Below are positions 29,101-38,162 of a stretch of 64,000 nucleotides of DNA, piece by piece; within the stretch, counting starts at the first letter, position 1; each line of letters begins with the position of its first letter. The notes beneath the pieces are model-generated. The model had not been told where the DNA came from. It saw only the letters and a program-made list of their open reading frames with translations, and made no database searches. The translations under genes were made by a program, and so were the position numbers. The stretch comes from Varroa destructor (taxonomy: Eukaryota; Arthropoda; Arachnida; Mesostigmata; Varroidae), in contig NW_019211459.1 in NCBI RefSeq assembly GCF_002443255.2, positions 1,802,838-1,866,837 of the forward strand, read 5' to 3'.

Positions 29101-32100
29101 CACAAAAGATCTAGGGCGTCAATGATCAAACCCTCTGAAACACGCAAGGCATATGGTCTCTGAGAAATTGCATGGAGATAATTATGTATACAGTGGCTCA
29201 ATGTGTATCATCATCTAGCTACGTGAAAGATAGAAATTACGTGATAAATGCGACTACGCCGGCGCCGCTTACGCTGAATATAGCAATGTAGTAAAAAGAG
29301 CGCACACTTCAAGAAGACCAAATACAGACGTATGATAAATATAAGTAAAATGAAGGATCACCATTGATCTATCTCGTACGAGTCATAAATGAGACTGTCT
29401 CAGTTAAGCGTCGCATTAATAGGGTAATACACATATATATGTGTAATAGGGAGGAAACAGCGAATGCTAAAAACGAATGCGACAAGTACAATCATATTTG
29501 ACATATTTTAGCTTGAGAATTAGGTTTACGTTTAGATTATCAGGGAAAAAAGCAGGGGCCCCTTGCAAGTTCTGATTGTTATCAAATGTTTCCTCGTTTA
29601 TCTCATCCGTAATGCTTGCTTCTATTTACTACGGAATTAATAACTTAAACAGCCTAAACGACGGCTGATTAATAGACCAGCATGTCTATGGCACCCGGCA
29701 TGGCAATGGCACCCGAAAAACGCGTCAACTACGAAACGTAAGTAATTCACTCTGTATACCATGCTAGGTCTATATGTAACTTCTAGATTAGGTAGGATCA
29801 AGCAACGAGAAGGATACGAGATTTCAGATGGCTTCACCATCTCTCTGATCGCGGAGGACTTGTAGCTTACTTTCACTATAGAGTTACTTTTATCGTTGTC
29901 CGTAGATTATTCAGCCAAGCAATGTAGAGGAGACGACATCGACACAAAGAGCGAAATTGTGCCAGTTTTACGAAACTTTATTTATTTGACATTCCTCATT
30001 CATTGAAACAACATTTACAGGCGGATCAATTGAACCTCTATCGGTTAGCCTAAACTATTTTTACACACACAATTTACATACAATTATATAAATGGTGGAA
30101 ACATCTTATGACAAGGTGGGCAGCCTATAGAGTAGTATGATGTTGCAACAAAGAGTAGATCTAGCGCTATTTTTTTATTCCTTATTCTTTTATCCTTATA
30201 TGTTGCAAGATTCTTGTAGCTATTGCATTTTAGTCATTATAACACGGTGTTATAAAAATTATATACTGTTTTATTTATGAGCCCTCTAGTATACATACTG
30301 TCGCCGTCGATACTGGAGCCGAAAATAAAATGCTTCATAAGAGGAATCGATTATGATTAGATTGAACGACTGGACCTTATATGACTCGCTAAAAAAGGTC
30401 GACGCTTTACACTGTTGGCATGAGGATGTCAAGCATAGAAATTTAAGTCTGAGAATACAATTGAAAACCTACACGTTATTACGTATACGCATAGCAGATG
30501 GCATGCTTTGCGTGCTAGCTTGATTGAACGCTTGACAAAATGTAGCCTTTCTTGATAAGATCCCTTAATTTCTGCATCAAACTATTTCGTATATACGCTG
30601 AACCAAGCATAATCTATCTAGAGATAGGGAACCCCCTGGAAAAGGCTTTGCATACATTTACAAAACGTGTGACACAGAAGTGCCCATATTATAGAAATCT
30701 AGTTTTACATTTTCAGACTACTGATAAAAATACGTTTATAGGAATCAAGGAAATAGCGTACATGAACGAAACATCGTTTAATATTATCGCGACAAAAACC
30801 AGAGCTTAAATCAATGTACGAGGGCGAATGATGCATAGATTAATCGAGGTTATCGCGTATACTCCATATATTATCTATATATATGAAATATTACTAAACG
30901 TTTTCATAAAGAGCGAATATATATATAGGCATGAAGTAAAAGTATTTTTTTATGTTTTAGAGCTGAATCCGCTCTTCACTGCAACTATTTTTACTTTAAA
31001 GTTACAGTGAAATAAAAACTTAGCAATTTGAAGAGACTTTTCAGTCACGGTAAACTCAAGAAACGATATACTCATATATGTATACCTATTTATAGGTACA
31101 GCATCAAGGATTTGGCTCCATGAGAAGTTAGTCGAAGTAGATCTCGTAAGCTTAAGCGGGTTTCCTCAGCAGACCTATGACACGGCATGGCAACCATGCG
31201 AGCATCTAGCGATCTCAATTAATTATTTTCCATAATTCCCCATCTTTCCTTCATCCCGTATTTTTCTGATTGTTAATAACTAATAACCATCTTTGCCAAT
31301 GCCGAGCTTTGAATCGGTAAGCTTGTTAGTTATAGTTACTATGGAAATGCGCTCAAAGAAATGCAAGAACACGCCATCCTATCATATATGCTAGATATTA
31401 TAAATGCACGTTCGGGTATGTGCAATTTCGGTTTTTCAACCAACAAAAAATGCGGCAAATTATACAAAACTTATGTTGTATTCGTTCCATTTAACTCCGC
31501 TAGTTTATTTCAGCCAATTTATTGATTCCTTTTTACATGGCTTGGAATTGTAGATCCCGAGCAGACGAATTTTGGCACCTTCAAATGGTCGGCCATTAAT
31601 TTCATGCTGGTCGGAAACGGTGTAATCTGTCGGAGTGAGGTCCGCTAAAGCTCTTTCAGGTCTGTTTTCATAATATTTGCCGTCTGCGGCCTGCCATTGT
31701 CGTGAAAAAGTATGACCGCCTTATCTACCGGGTCGTTTCTGCCAGATAGCCTCTTTTACTTGACGTAGCTGGGCCAGATGGAGACTATGGCATCCAAATT
31801 CGGACCAATTTCGGCGGCCTGCTTGTCATTATGCGTTCACTCATCAAAACAAATCAACAAACCCATTATGGGGTCCATTACAGTGCGTCGTTTTTATAGT
31901 GTACGTGAAAAATAGCTATGATCCAGTATCTTCACGCTGGACGATTTGGCGCCGAGCTTATAAGCGTTTAGAGTTTTCCACAATTGATAGTTCACAGGAT
32001 TGCAAATCCGGATGCAGCGGCAGAAGAAACAGAAGCAAGCTTAAGCGCAGCATATCGTAGAGCCTACGACAGAGGAAGATCAGTGCAAGCTTAAGAGTTA

Positions 32101-34550
32101 ATCGACATTATCCAATCTGATGCATTTTTAACGATCCGTCTGCTCCAACTAGGGCGTAGCAAGTACATTTGATATCAGTGAACGTTTCAGGTCACTGAAC
32201 GCTTACGGGTACAGTCATATGCAATAAAAACGAGACATATGCTCTCTAAGGTAAATTATTTCAATGCCGTTTGCTCCTTGATTCTCTCAAAATCGTTCTC
32301 GATTTTTTTCGGACAAAAAAAAAACTGGTCGTCGAAGTGAAGATTAACACAGGCGATCGCTGGCATCTTCACCATTCAGACAATTCTAGTGCTTGTTGCG
32401 TGAAACGGCAAATTGTTGACCACTCTCAATGTTTTCGAACGCTAAGAGATGTCAAGACATCACGCCATTGTACCTTATGTAGAGATGTAAACACATTACC
32501 TAAGTAGTTTAGTTGCATCTTCTAGAAATGGTTTTACAATCGTGGATAGCTGAAGACTCTCTCAGGCGACCAGATGTCTTCAAGAAGGACCAGCATCCTG
32601 CTCGTTAGCTCAAACTAGATGGTAAGTACAGCATTGGTGCCTTGAGAAAATTGGCATGTTATATAATGAGAGCATATGGCCACCGAATAGCGCAGATTTG
32701 AACCCTCATTTGGCAAATAAACATTTGAGAAGAAGCCCTAAGCGACTTCGCTTTCAAGTTGGATAATTACTATATTGAATGAGAATAAGAGTCAGAAATA
32801 GCATGTATAACGCATGCAAAAAAATCGTCTAGATATTTGTTTTTGTTTAAATACGGCCTTAAAATTCACTCATAAGAAAAAGCCCTGATTTGGCTACCGT
32901 ACCCTGTGCATATCTTTGTCCTTCTGAAAAATTTTCCAGTTTCGGCGAACGCAAATCATTTCCTTCTTGGCGTGAGGTCTGGCTTAACTTTAAATTTGAG
33001 CGTTTCTCCAGGGGCTCTCAAAACTCAGACGCCGCTTCTCGTCATCGGTGATAAGTCTGTGCAGAAAGTCGCCACTATGACAGTTTCTTGTTCGGTGCCG
33101 GGCGGGACCCAGTTGAAAGCCAGTGAAAAAGCGCATCTATTTATCAAAGACTTGAACTCCTAATCGTTAGGTAAATCCCATAAACCTAAGGTGCGTGTCG
33201 ATGGTCGTATGACTATAGTGAATTTTTTCGCCCAATTAACAAATTATTTGCCAAACGTCATATTTCAGAAGTGTCTTAAATCGGTATTTATGGGTGACGG
33301 GGGGGCGGACTGCATCCTCCAGTTTTGAAAGAACATCCTTCAGCTTGGTAATTTGCTCAGTTACCGAGTTTTTGCTCTACATGGCACCATGCCATGCTGC
33401 TTGATAGCTGTTTGGCCTTAGCAAAAGGCAAAATAGAGTAGGTATCGAAAATGTCCTTTTCTCACCTTTAGCTTGAGCTCGATGTAAGATATCGCTTAGT
33501 ACACGATGAAATTACAATCGACTTACAGAGCAGTTCGACGTGTATATAGAATTAAACCAACAGCGGAGCGGCAAACTAGAAAAAGGACATTAAAAACAAA
33601 GTGAAAAAACTTGTGTTTCTATGTGAAAGTACGAATAAAGTTTCTTGTAGCAGAGAAAATTCAAGTACAACCATGTTCTTTCCAGAAAATAATATATAAT
33701 TATACTTATTAAAAACACTTTGTACAGAATAGTACCATTTGCTAATCGATTGATTGAAAAGAAAAAATCATTTAGTAGTCCTGTACAGAAAAAATTACGT
33801 CTTCGACAGGCTAATATAATATAACGAATATACAGCTTAGTCTGGCGAGTCCTACTTAAATACTTGCATAAACAAGTAAATGTAGGCCACACGAAAAAAA
33901 CTATGACCATATCGTGTAAACAACGAGACATCACCATCATTCATGTTGACGCCGCCGCCGCCGCTGGAATACTGCAACAACAGTAACAGCAGCAGCAGCA
34001 GCAGATCGATCTCGGAAGATTTTTCCACCTCTTTCTCTGGCATATATTTTGTTATTAAGCGTGTGATTCTTAGACGAGAAAATGTTTTTTCGTGAAATTT
34101 TTGTCCAGTCATAGCAAGTTGCAGCTCGCCAGAGTATTTGATTTAGTATGAAGTAATTGTTAGTAACCTAACAATGATATAAGAGGATTTTTTCTATAGT
34201 TCTGGCGTGTTTCCTTCATATGTTGGTGTTTTAACAAGAATCGTCGACAGGACGTCTGTTTTGGCGATGTCTGCTCCGGTTTTTGGAATTTTTAGATGGA
34301 AGTCTAACTATGTTCTTGCATACCTAGTCTAGGTAAATTTAATTGAAAAAGTATAGAAGTAAAACTACAAAGACGATGGATTTAACATACCGTCGTGATC
34401 ATAGTGCGACCACACTTCCATGAATTGTGACGCTGTAAGGTTCTTGAGTTCGCGTGTTTTCTTGTCACGAAACTGACGCATAAAGTTAGTGCCGACATTG
34501 GCCCCAAAGGCCGCCTGAGCCTTTAGCGCGTCTGGAGAACTGTCACACAT
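1730..34550 (-). CDS. Cbp53E: Calbindin-32, gene span (7 coding exons, 3' end outside window)
   Basis: Spliced EF-hand gene with exons 34550-34391, 12468-12383, 8252-8183, 7060-6954, 4237-4181, 3090-3010 and 1785-1730. They join without a frame break into about 205 residues. The product resembles arthropod calbindin-32 (about 310 residues, six EF-hands), a soluble cytosolic calcium buffer or sensor; in Drosophila it is found in neurons and some muscles. Four complete 12-residue loops are visible: DHDGNGYIEGRE, DDNKDGKIEIRE, DTDGSGFIEADE and DSNKDGKLQLSE. All have acidic or Asn ligands at 1, 3 and 5, Gly at 6 and Glu at 12, so all should bind calcium. The family signature RFDNPL..SVEFMK between hands 2 and 3 is present. 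EF-hands 5 and 6 should lie left of base 1. The product call is strong; the orthologue symbol rests on remembered similarity to the fly protein. Confidence 0.93.
1786..3009 (-). other. Intron 6 of calbindin-32
   Basis: 1.2 kb between coding exons 6 and 7. The GT and AG ends fit. AT-rich, with no further coding or repeat structure recognised. Confidence 0.8.
3010..3090 (-). CDS. Cbp53E: Calbindin-32 coding exon 6 (linker between EF-hands 3 and 4)
   Basis: 81 bases, 27 codons, phase 0 at both ends. The acceptor is GACATTTCAG before 3090; the donor GTAAGC starts at 3009. It reads NFLKDLLREAKRDNIEED followed by KLIEYTDTL, which is the exit helix of hand 3 and the entering helix of hand 4. KLIEYTDT is a family-conserved string. 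Confidence 0.94.
3091..4180 (-). other. Intron 5 of calbindin-32
   Basis: 1.1 kb with consistent GT-AG ends. A slightly GC-richer stretch at about 3540-3830 gives a 60-codon minus-strand frame with no ATG and no recognisable product; I treat it as noncoding. Confidence 0.8.
4181..4237 (-). CDS. Cbp53E: Calbindin-32 coding exon 5 (EF-hand 3 loop)
   Basis: A 57-base exon of 19 codons, phase 0 at both ends. The acceptor is GGTTACAG before 4237; the donor GTAAGC starts at 4180. It reads IWRDYDTDGSGFIEADELK, a complete canonical calcium loop with Asp at 1 and 3, Ser at 5, Gly at 6 and Glu at 12. It is nearly identical to hand 3 of the fly protein. Confidence 0.95.
4238..6953 (-). other. Intron 4 of calbindin-32
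   Basis: 2.7 kb of AT-rich intron. The only item with a possible identity is the transposase-like fragment at 5910-5985, listed separately. The open frames around 6247-6646 overlap on both strands and match nothing I know. Confidence 0.8.
5910..5985 (-). mobile_element. Possible Tc1/mariner transposase C-terminal fragment
   Basis: Read on the minus strand, this stretch gives NDWWGERLEAVIAVNGGYIT followed closely by a stop. The pattern RLEAVI..NGGYI just before a stop resembles the C-terminal end of Tc1/mariner-type transposases, where a run such as R..AVI...GGY.. is common. No catalytic segment was found upstream (to the right), so this is at most a short relic; chance similarity cannot be excluded. 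Confidence 0.35.
6954..7060 (-). CDS. Cbp53E: Calbindin-32 coding exon 4 (EF-hand 2, second half, and linker)
   Basis: The acceptor is GTTTCAG before 7060; the donor GTCAGA starts at 6953. After completing the split Gly it reads KIEIRELAQLLPLEEGF, then LLLFRFDNPLDSSVEFMK. This inter-hand segment (LAQLLP..E.FLLLFRFDNPL.SSVEFMK) is highly conserved in calbindin-32 and is the best single family marker here. It ends in phase 0. Confidence 0.95.
7061..8182 (-). other. Intron 3 of calbindin-32
   Basis: 1.1 kb with GT-AG ends. It contains the 34-base perfect palindrome at 7224-7257, listed separately. Nothing else recognised. Confidence 0.8.
7224..7257. repeat. Perfect 34-bp palindrome
   Basis: Each 17-base arm (CACAAACTGTTATATAT) is the exact reverse complement of the other, with no spacer. 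The centre is an AT dinucleotide run; the outer 10 bases of each arm are not simple sequence, so this is more than a microsatellite. It could form a cruciform or, in RNA, a long hairpin. Confidence 0.9.
8183..8252 (-). CDS. Cbp53E: Calbindin-32 coding exon 3 (EF-hand 2, first half)
   Basis: The acceptor is ATTTCAG before 8252. The exon reads VVSESMLEELRECFMEAYDD and then NKDG, and ends at donor GTATGT (8182-8177). This is the entering helix and the first six loop positions of EF-hand 2. The Gly codon at loop position 6 is split in phase 1, and the rest of the loop is in the next exon. Confidence 0.93.
11098..11151. repeat. (AT)23 microsatellite inside a 54-bp perfect palindrome
   Basis: Twenty-three AT units (11102-11147) flanked by ATCC on the left and GGAT on the right, so the whole 54 bases equal their own reverse complement. 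Length polymorphism and cruciform extrusion are likely. Confidence 0.95.
11971..11997. repeat. (TTCA)n microsatellite
   Basis: Six full TTCA units plus a partial unit. It creates a spurious FIHSFIHS peptide in one plus frame. Confidence 0.95.
12383..12468 (-). CDS. Cbp53E: Calbindin-32 coding exon 2 (rest of EF-hand 1)
   Basis: The acceptor is TTTTTATAG before 12468; the donor GTAAGT covers 12382-12377. The first two bases finish the split Gly codon. The exon then reads NGYIEGRELDDFLREF, which completes loop 1 and its exit helix, followed by VSSVSLTDVGPE, as in the linker to EF-hand 2 of fly calbindin-32. It ends in phase 0. The intron between this exon and exon 1 is about 21.9 kb, by far the longest of the gene. 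Confidence 0.93.
22706..22721. repeat. (TTA)n microsatellite and adjoining degenerate repeats
   Basis: About five TTA/ATT units. They are followed by imperfect copies of GATTACTAGAT up to about 22765, suggesting local slippage. Confidence 0.75.
26487..26839. repeat. Cluster of perfect stem-loops and palindromes of unknown nature
   Basis: A GC-richer island in the AT-rich intron. Perfect inverted repeats occur at 26487-26500 (GACGCT), 26550-26564 (CCGCCT, 3-base loop), 26603-26622 (CCTGCAC, 6-base loop), 26634-26654 (ACACGTATA, 3-base loop), 26752-26766 (GGCGA), 26778-26795 (CTTCAC) and 26825-26839 (GTGCCT, 3-base loop). Eight-base palindromes lie at 26591, 26626, 26663 and 26690. A 12-base direct repeat, TAAACCTGTGTC, sits at 26539 and 26570. 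I do not recognise it as a known RNA or element. It could be a structured noncoding RNA, a miniature transposon, or a repeat derived from something else. Confidence 0.6.
27002..27030. repeat. Poly(A)/purine tract
   Basis: A14-type run followed by GAAAAGAAGAAAA. Simple sequence, not linked to a recognised retroposon. Confidence 0.8.
29428..29445. repeat. 18-bp perfect palindrome
   Basis: TACACATATATATGTGTA is its own reverse complement. Small, AT-centred, similar in style to the palindromes at 7224 and 11098. Confidence 0.85.
31515..33226 (-). mobile_element. Decayed mariner transposase (minus strand), interrupted
   Basis: Pieces of one mariner-type transposase lie in the right order on the minus strand. 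KIHYSHTTIDTHLRFMGF (33226-33173) matches the second helix-turn-helix. FLHRLITDDEKRR (about 33080-33040) matches the segment with the first catalytic Asp. SLHLAQLRQVKEAIWQKRPG (about 31792-31733) is the linker. VILFHDNGRPQTAN (about 31715-31670) carries the second Asp. ADLTPTDY and, further on, NSKP (about 31648-31540) carry the third Asp and the C-terminal motif. Stops, frameshifts and a shortened gap between the second and third Asp show that it is dead. About 1.1 kb of unrelated sequence separates the first and second catalytic pieces. A mariner element normally moves by cut-and-paste into TA sites; terminal repeats were not identified. Confidence 0.8.
32575..32745 (+). mobile_element. Second Tc1/mariner-type transposase relic, opposite strand
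   Basis: On the plus strand, VFKKDQHPAR resembles the family's VFQQDN.P.HT segment with the second catalytic Asp. About 100 bases on, in another frame, LEKIGMLYNESIWPPNSADL and then NPHL resembles the WP..SPDLNP.. segment with the third. The spacing suits the family once a frameshift is allowed. It lies between the two halves of the minus-strand mariner relic, so it probably belongs to the inserted DNA. The fragment is short and broken. Confidence 0.6.
33951..34004. repeat. GCC and CAG trinucleotide repeats near exon 1
   Basis: Five GCC/GCT units (33951-33965) and six CAG units (33987-34004), about 0.4 kb downstream of coding exon 1 in the gene's direction, inside intron 1. They read as a poly-Leu and Gly-rich frame on the minus strand, which is not taken as coding. 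Confidence 0.85.
34391..34550 (-). CDS. Cbp53E: Calbindin-32 coding exon 1 (start codon)
   Basis: Starts at ATG 34550-34548 and reads MCDSSPDALKAQ, then a conserved stretch (NFMRQFRDKKTRELKNL, ASQFMEVWSHYDHD) that matches the first helix of EF-hand 1. It ends in GACG followed by donor GTATGT (34390-34385), leaving the Gly codon at loop position 4 split in phase 1. The reading frame stays open upstream of the ATG as far as a CAG acceptor-like site at 34647-34649, so an N-terminal extension or a 5' UTR exon is possible. I chose this ATG because it is the first in the open frame. Confidence 0.92.
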
Positions 34551-34646
34551 TGCGGTCGCGTTGTCGTCCCTTTGTCGCGCCCTTGTTTCGATACTGTCGC
34601 CCTCTGTGTTTCCGTTAACTATTACCGGATTCCTATTACTTCGTAC
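34551..34646 (-). other. Open in-frame extension or 5' UTR upstream of the calbindin-32 ATG
   Basis: The frame of the calbindin start codon continues upstream for 32 codons without a stop or an ATG. It begins just after TTATTCAG (34654-34647), a splice-acceptor-like site with a weak pyrimidine tract. It could be the coding or untranslated 5' part of exon 1 joined to an exon further right. The composition (Arg, Asp, Asn, Thr) is not diagnostic. Confidence 0.35.
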
Positions 34647-37600
34647 CTGAATAATTCAAGGATTTTATAGAAACGTTTAAAGCCGCGTATCGATGCTTTA
34701 TTAGCTGTCTTGCTTTTTTATATCTGCGTATTCTGTCGGCTTTTCTGTAGAGCGTTCTACTATTTATCGCAGTGGCGATTCAACGTTGGTACAATTCTTC
34801 GAATCATTTCAGCTCTCATTTTGTTTTTTTCACACGCATGCATTGTTCCAGGTAGTTTCAACTTTCTGCGCTTGTTCGTGACTAACATACGAAGTGTGGC
34901 AGTAATTGCCTATATTATATGTGTATATGTACGTATCTGAACTCTAGGGTTACGTCAGACGTAATGCTACCGTTTGGCGCACGTCATTTTCTCAACAACT
35001 TGTCGTTGCTGTTGTCGTCGTCTTCGTGAAGTGGCCGTGTAGTTAAATAGCTAGAAAAGTGACTGCCATCTAATGATGATCTTACTCGTGAAAGGTCTCT
35101 CAGCGAAGTCGAACCCCAAACGACTCTCAATAGAATACCGATCAGTTGGTTTGCCTTATCACCGCATTATGATTAATAGCTCTTCAAGCCACCATCATGG
35201 TATCTTGTTTTCGGTAGAATAAAGAGGCATTTTTTTCGATTATCGTTTGAAAATCGGCTCTATCACGAAACGCAGAAGGAATACTTTATCCCGTATGGTA
35301 ATATCTCGACACGCGTTAATCATGGCACTGGCTCAATGACGAAGTTTCAAGCACGTTTGCGTTCAGAATAAAACAAAATGTCATATTTCGACCATGCGAT
35401 GTTAGTAGAAGTGGCAACAATGAGAGCAGTTGCCGCATTCACAATGAAAAATGTCGACATTGACGATGGTATAACTGATGACCTATGCGGTTCTAAAAAA
35501 GCTGTTGACTGATGATGTCCTTCCTGGCCGTATTGGCGGTTAGCACCTTTACTGACGCGATCAGGATCTGCTAGGAGCAAACGGCAGTGGAGGCGCGGGC
35601 GATGTCAAATTATTCGTCGTTCTCTGCCTGTCCTTCTTTGTTCGAACGACACGTAGCCAGGAAACTAACTGTTCCTTCTACGAATGCTCCTGAACTTATG
35701 AAAGTTAGTTGCGGGCAAGCGGTCGACAAACTGATGGCTTCTCTTTTCCTACGATTGGAGCTTCCACGACAGAAAGACGACACTTCACTTAACTGAAGCA
35801 CGAAAAAAAGCGAAGGCAACAAATTTGACAAATGGTATACTGTTATCCTCCACGTACAATGTAGCTTATACAAAAAGAACCCGTTGTATCAGATTGTAAT
35901 CCTTGTTCGACGGTGACTAATAGAAAGACTTGACCCTGCCGTATTTCCAGTAGGTGTCGTCTACGACCGTGAAATCGCCAGGCGTTGCGTGACATTGGTA
36001 ATTCAACTTATTGGCGTTGGAACTTCTACCAGAGGCCATCTCCGCGGCTGACTAAGATTTTGTAGAAATTGATTTCTTCTTTAGCGGAAGACGATGCTTA
36101 TGGTGTCTGTGCTAACTTCGTCCGCGTTTGTAGCTCGGCGATGGTTTATTCATCAGCGGTAAATGCGAGCTTAGCGACCCTTCGAGAAGCCATATTAGTG
36201 AGTTCAGACATCGAAAGCCGATCACGGCAATCGATGGTAACGTCTTCCATCTGTGAAGCTCAAACTATTTAATTCTAGCTCTGTTTGCTGTGACGATTAG
36301 ATGAGGAAGGCTCCCGATCTAGTCCACTGCAACACATAAGGTCAAAAATATATGGAACATTAGGCAATCGAGCTTACTTCATTTTGTAGTTACTATTTGA
36401 TATGGCTTGTTCTTCTCGGACCTGCTATAGTGTAAACCATCAATAAAAACAATGAAACATTATAGTAGCTCCCTTTGTCGCTACGATGAAATCGAATGGT
36501 AGAGAAGAACTGTACTTTCAACGCCTGAAACATGCCAACGCACTGCGGCCTGACAGTTTCGGGCCGTTTCAACATTTCGCCTGTCTAGATTATATCATGT
36601 ATTTTATTTCAGTTCAAGCGGTACCTTAAGGCATGATCGCCTCGAACTTTGTAGAGCCCTTAGCCCATTTCCCTGGTCCCTCGTCTGTTATACTTAGAAG
36701 TGGCTTTAGGATTGCCGTGTGAACTAGACACGTAGAGTTCGGCGCACTTCTTAGCCAGTTGATGACTTGATTTTATCCGCCAAACTTTAGAAATAAGTTA
36801 ATTTTTTATGCCATCAGAATTGTTCCGTGCAGTTCGACATTGACTGAACTATGATGACTTCCAGATTAGTGAACACAGTGTTCCTGAATTGACTTTCGCT
36901 TCGAGACCATCATATAGCTGCTGACAATGGAGAAAAAATGGATCACGTCAAGCCTCATCGATTCCAATTTGCAATAGTGTTTGGGCTAACCTTAAGGTAC
37001 AGATCTGGAACTGATTTGGGGCTAACTTCTTTCAGTTAACAATGGATTACTATGTGTATGACTGTTGAACATTGACATAGGTAATAACAAGCATATACTA
37101 TGTTAATGCAAACTGAAGCAAACGTAAGTATCATTTGGGTCTGCTTAAGAGCAAGGTATCAATTCCTTGAAAGTGTCGCTTTTTCTGTTTCTTCTTGTGC
37201 TTATCTTTTTATTGACTCTAGTAATTGTTCCCTGTTTAGCCGGCGCGTTCAATTGGAAATAGCATTACAACAGGAACGTGATATAGCCTTGTCGGGATTA
37301 TTTAGGTAAAGCAGAAGTTGAAAATGAAGGCTTCGGTTAGCCATTATGGTTTTAAGCTTGAACGTCTCAACAAAAGACCCAAGCGAACTAGCATTACGGC
37401 ATCGTAGCACGAAGCCTCTGTTCGTGGAACGGTGCCAATGACATTAAGCTATATGAATAGCAAAAAAAGACCAGCGATCGACACGAACCTTTACTTGAGA
37501 AGACCATTTCATACCGGCTGTTGCGCAGCCGCGACAGCTCAAACAAATGTATAACAATTGACAAGCAAGAGAAGTCAGAGGCGAGCCGACCCACATCGAC

Positions 37601-38104
37601 TTCTCTCAAACGCTTACTGACTCACAGGTTGGCTGACTGTCTGATTAATTTTGTCTCTCTCGCTACGACATCATTTCACTGCCACAGATTGTCTATTATC
37701 ACCACCTGACTGCACTCAGCGCCAGCCGACACTGCGGACTCAGCCACCGTACCGTATCATAATCAGACTCCACAGGAAACGCGGTGCGGGTAACCGTGGA
37801 CGTACCGCACCAATGAGACGAAACTCATATTCTCCCCGATCATGACGCCATGTATCGGGAACATCCACACACATACACCAGTTGATGTGGACACGCGATG
37901 TTGTCGAATTAGAGTTGCGCGATGCTAGCTAGGCTTCGGGCACTTGAATCTACTACGGTGGAATTGGTCCCTCCGCAACAGTCGTTACGCTCCTTGGGTT
38001 GGGACCGCTATGTGGCGCCACGAGCGAGTTCACACGCCGTTCAGGCTGCTGCGACCATTGCAACCCTCTCCAGAATAGGAACTCGTTCAGGAGTGCGTGT
38101 CCTA

Positions 38105-38107
<3 letters not shown>

Positions 38108-38153
<46 letters not shown>

Positions 38154-38162
38154 AAGAGAGAA
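38108..38162. repeat. (GT)14(GA)9 compound microsatellite
   Basis: Fourteen GT units pass directly into nine GA units and then interrupted GA/A sequence. The overlapping open frames here (CVCVCV, TTHTHTHT) are products of the repeat. Confidence 0.97.

Larger units (their letters stand above)
12469..34390 (-). other. Intron 1 of calbindin-32 (about 21.9 kb)
   Basis: Bounded by donor GTATGT at 34390 and acceptor ATAG at 12469; the codon phase fits across it. Most is AT-rich sequence without recognisable genes. Exceptions, listed separately, are the stem-loop cluster (26487-26839), the mariner relics (31515-33226), small palindromes and microsatellites. A somewhat GC-richer part at about 21.3-22.5 kb carries two short minus-strand frames of unknown meaning. 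A first intron this long in a developmentally regulated gene often holds enhancers, but no specific element can be read here. Confidence 0.75.
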
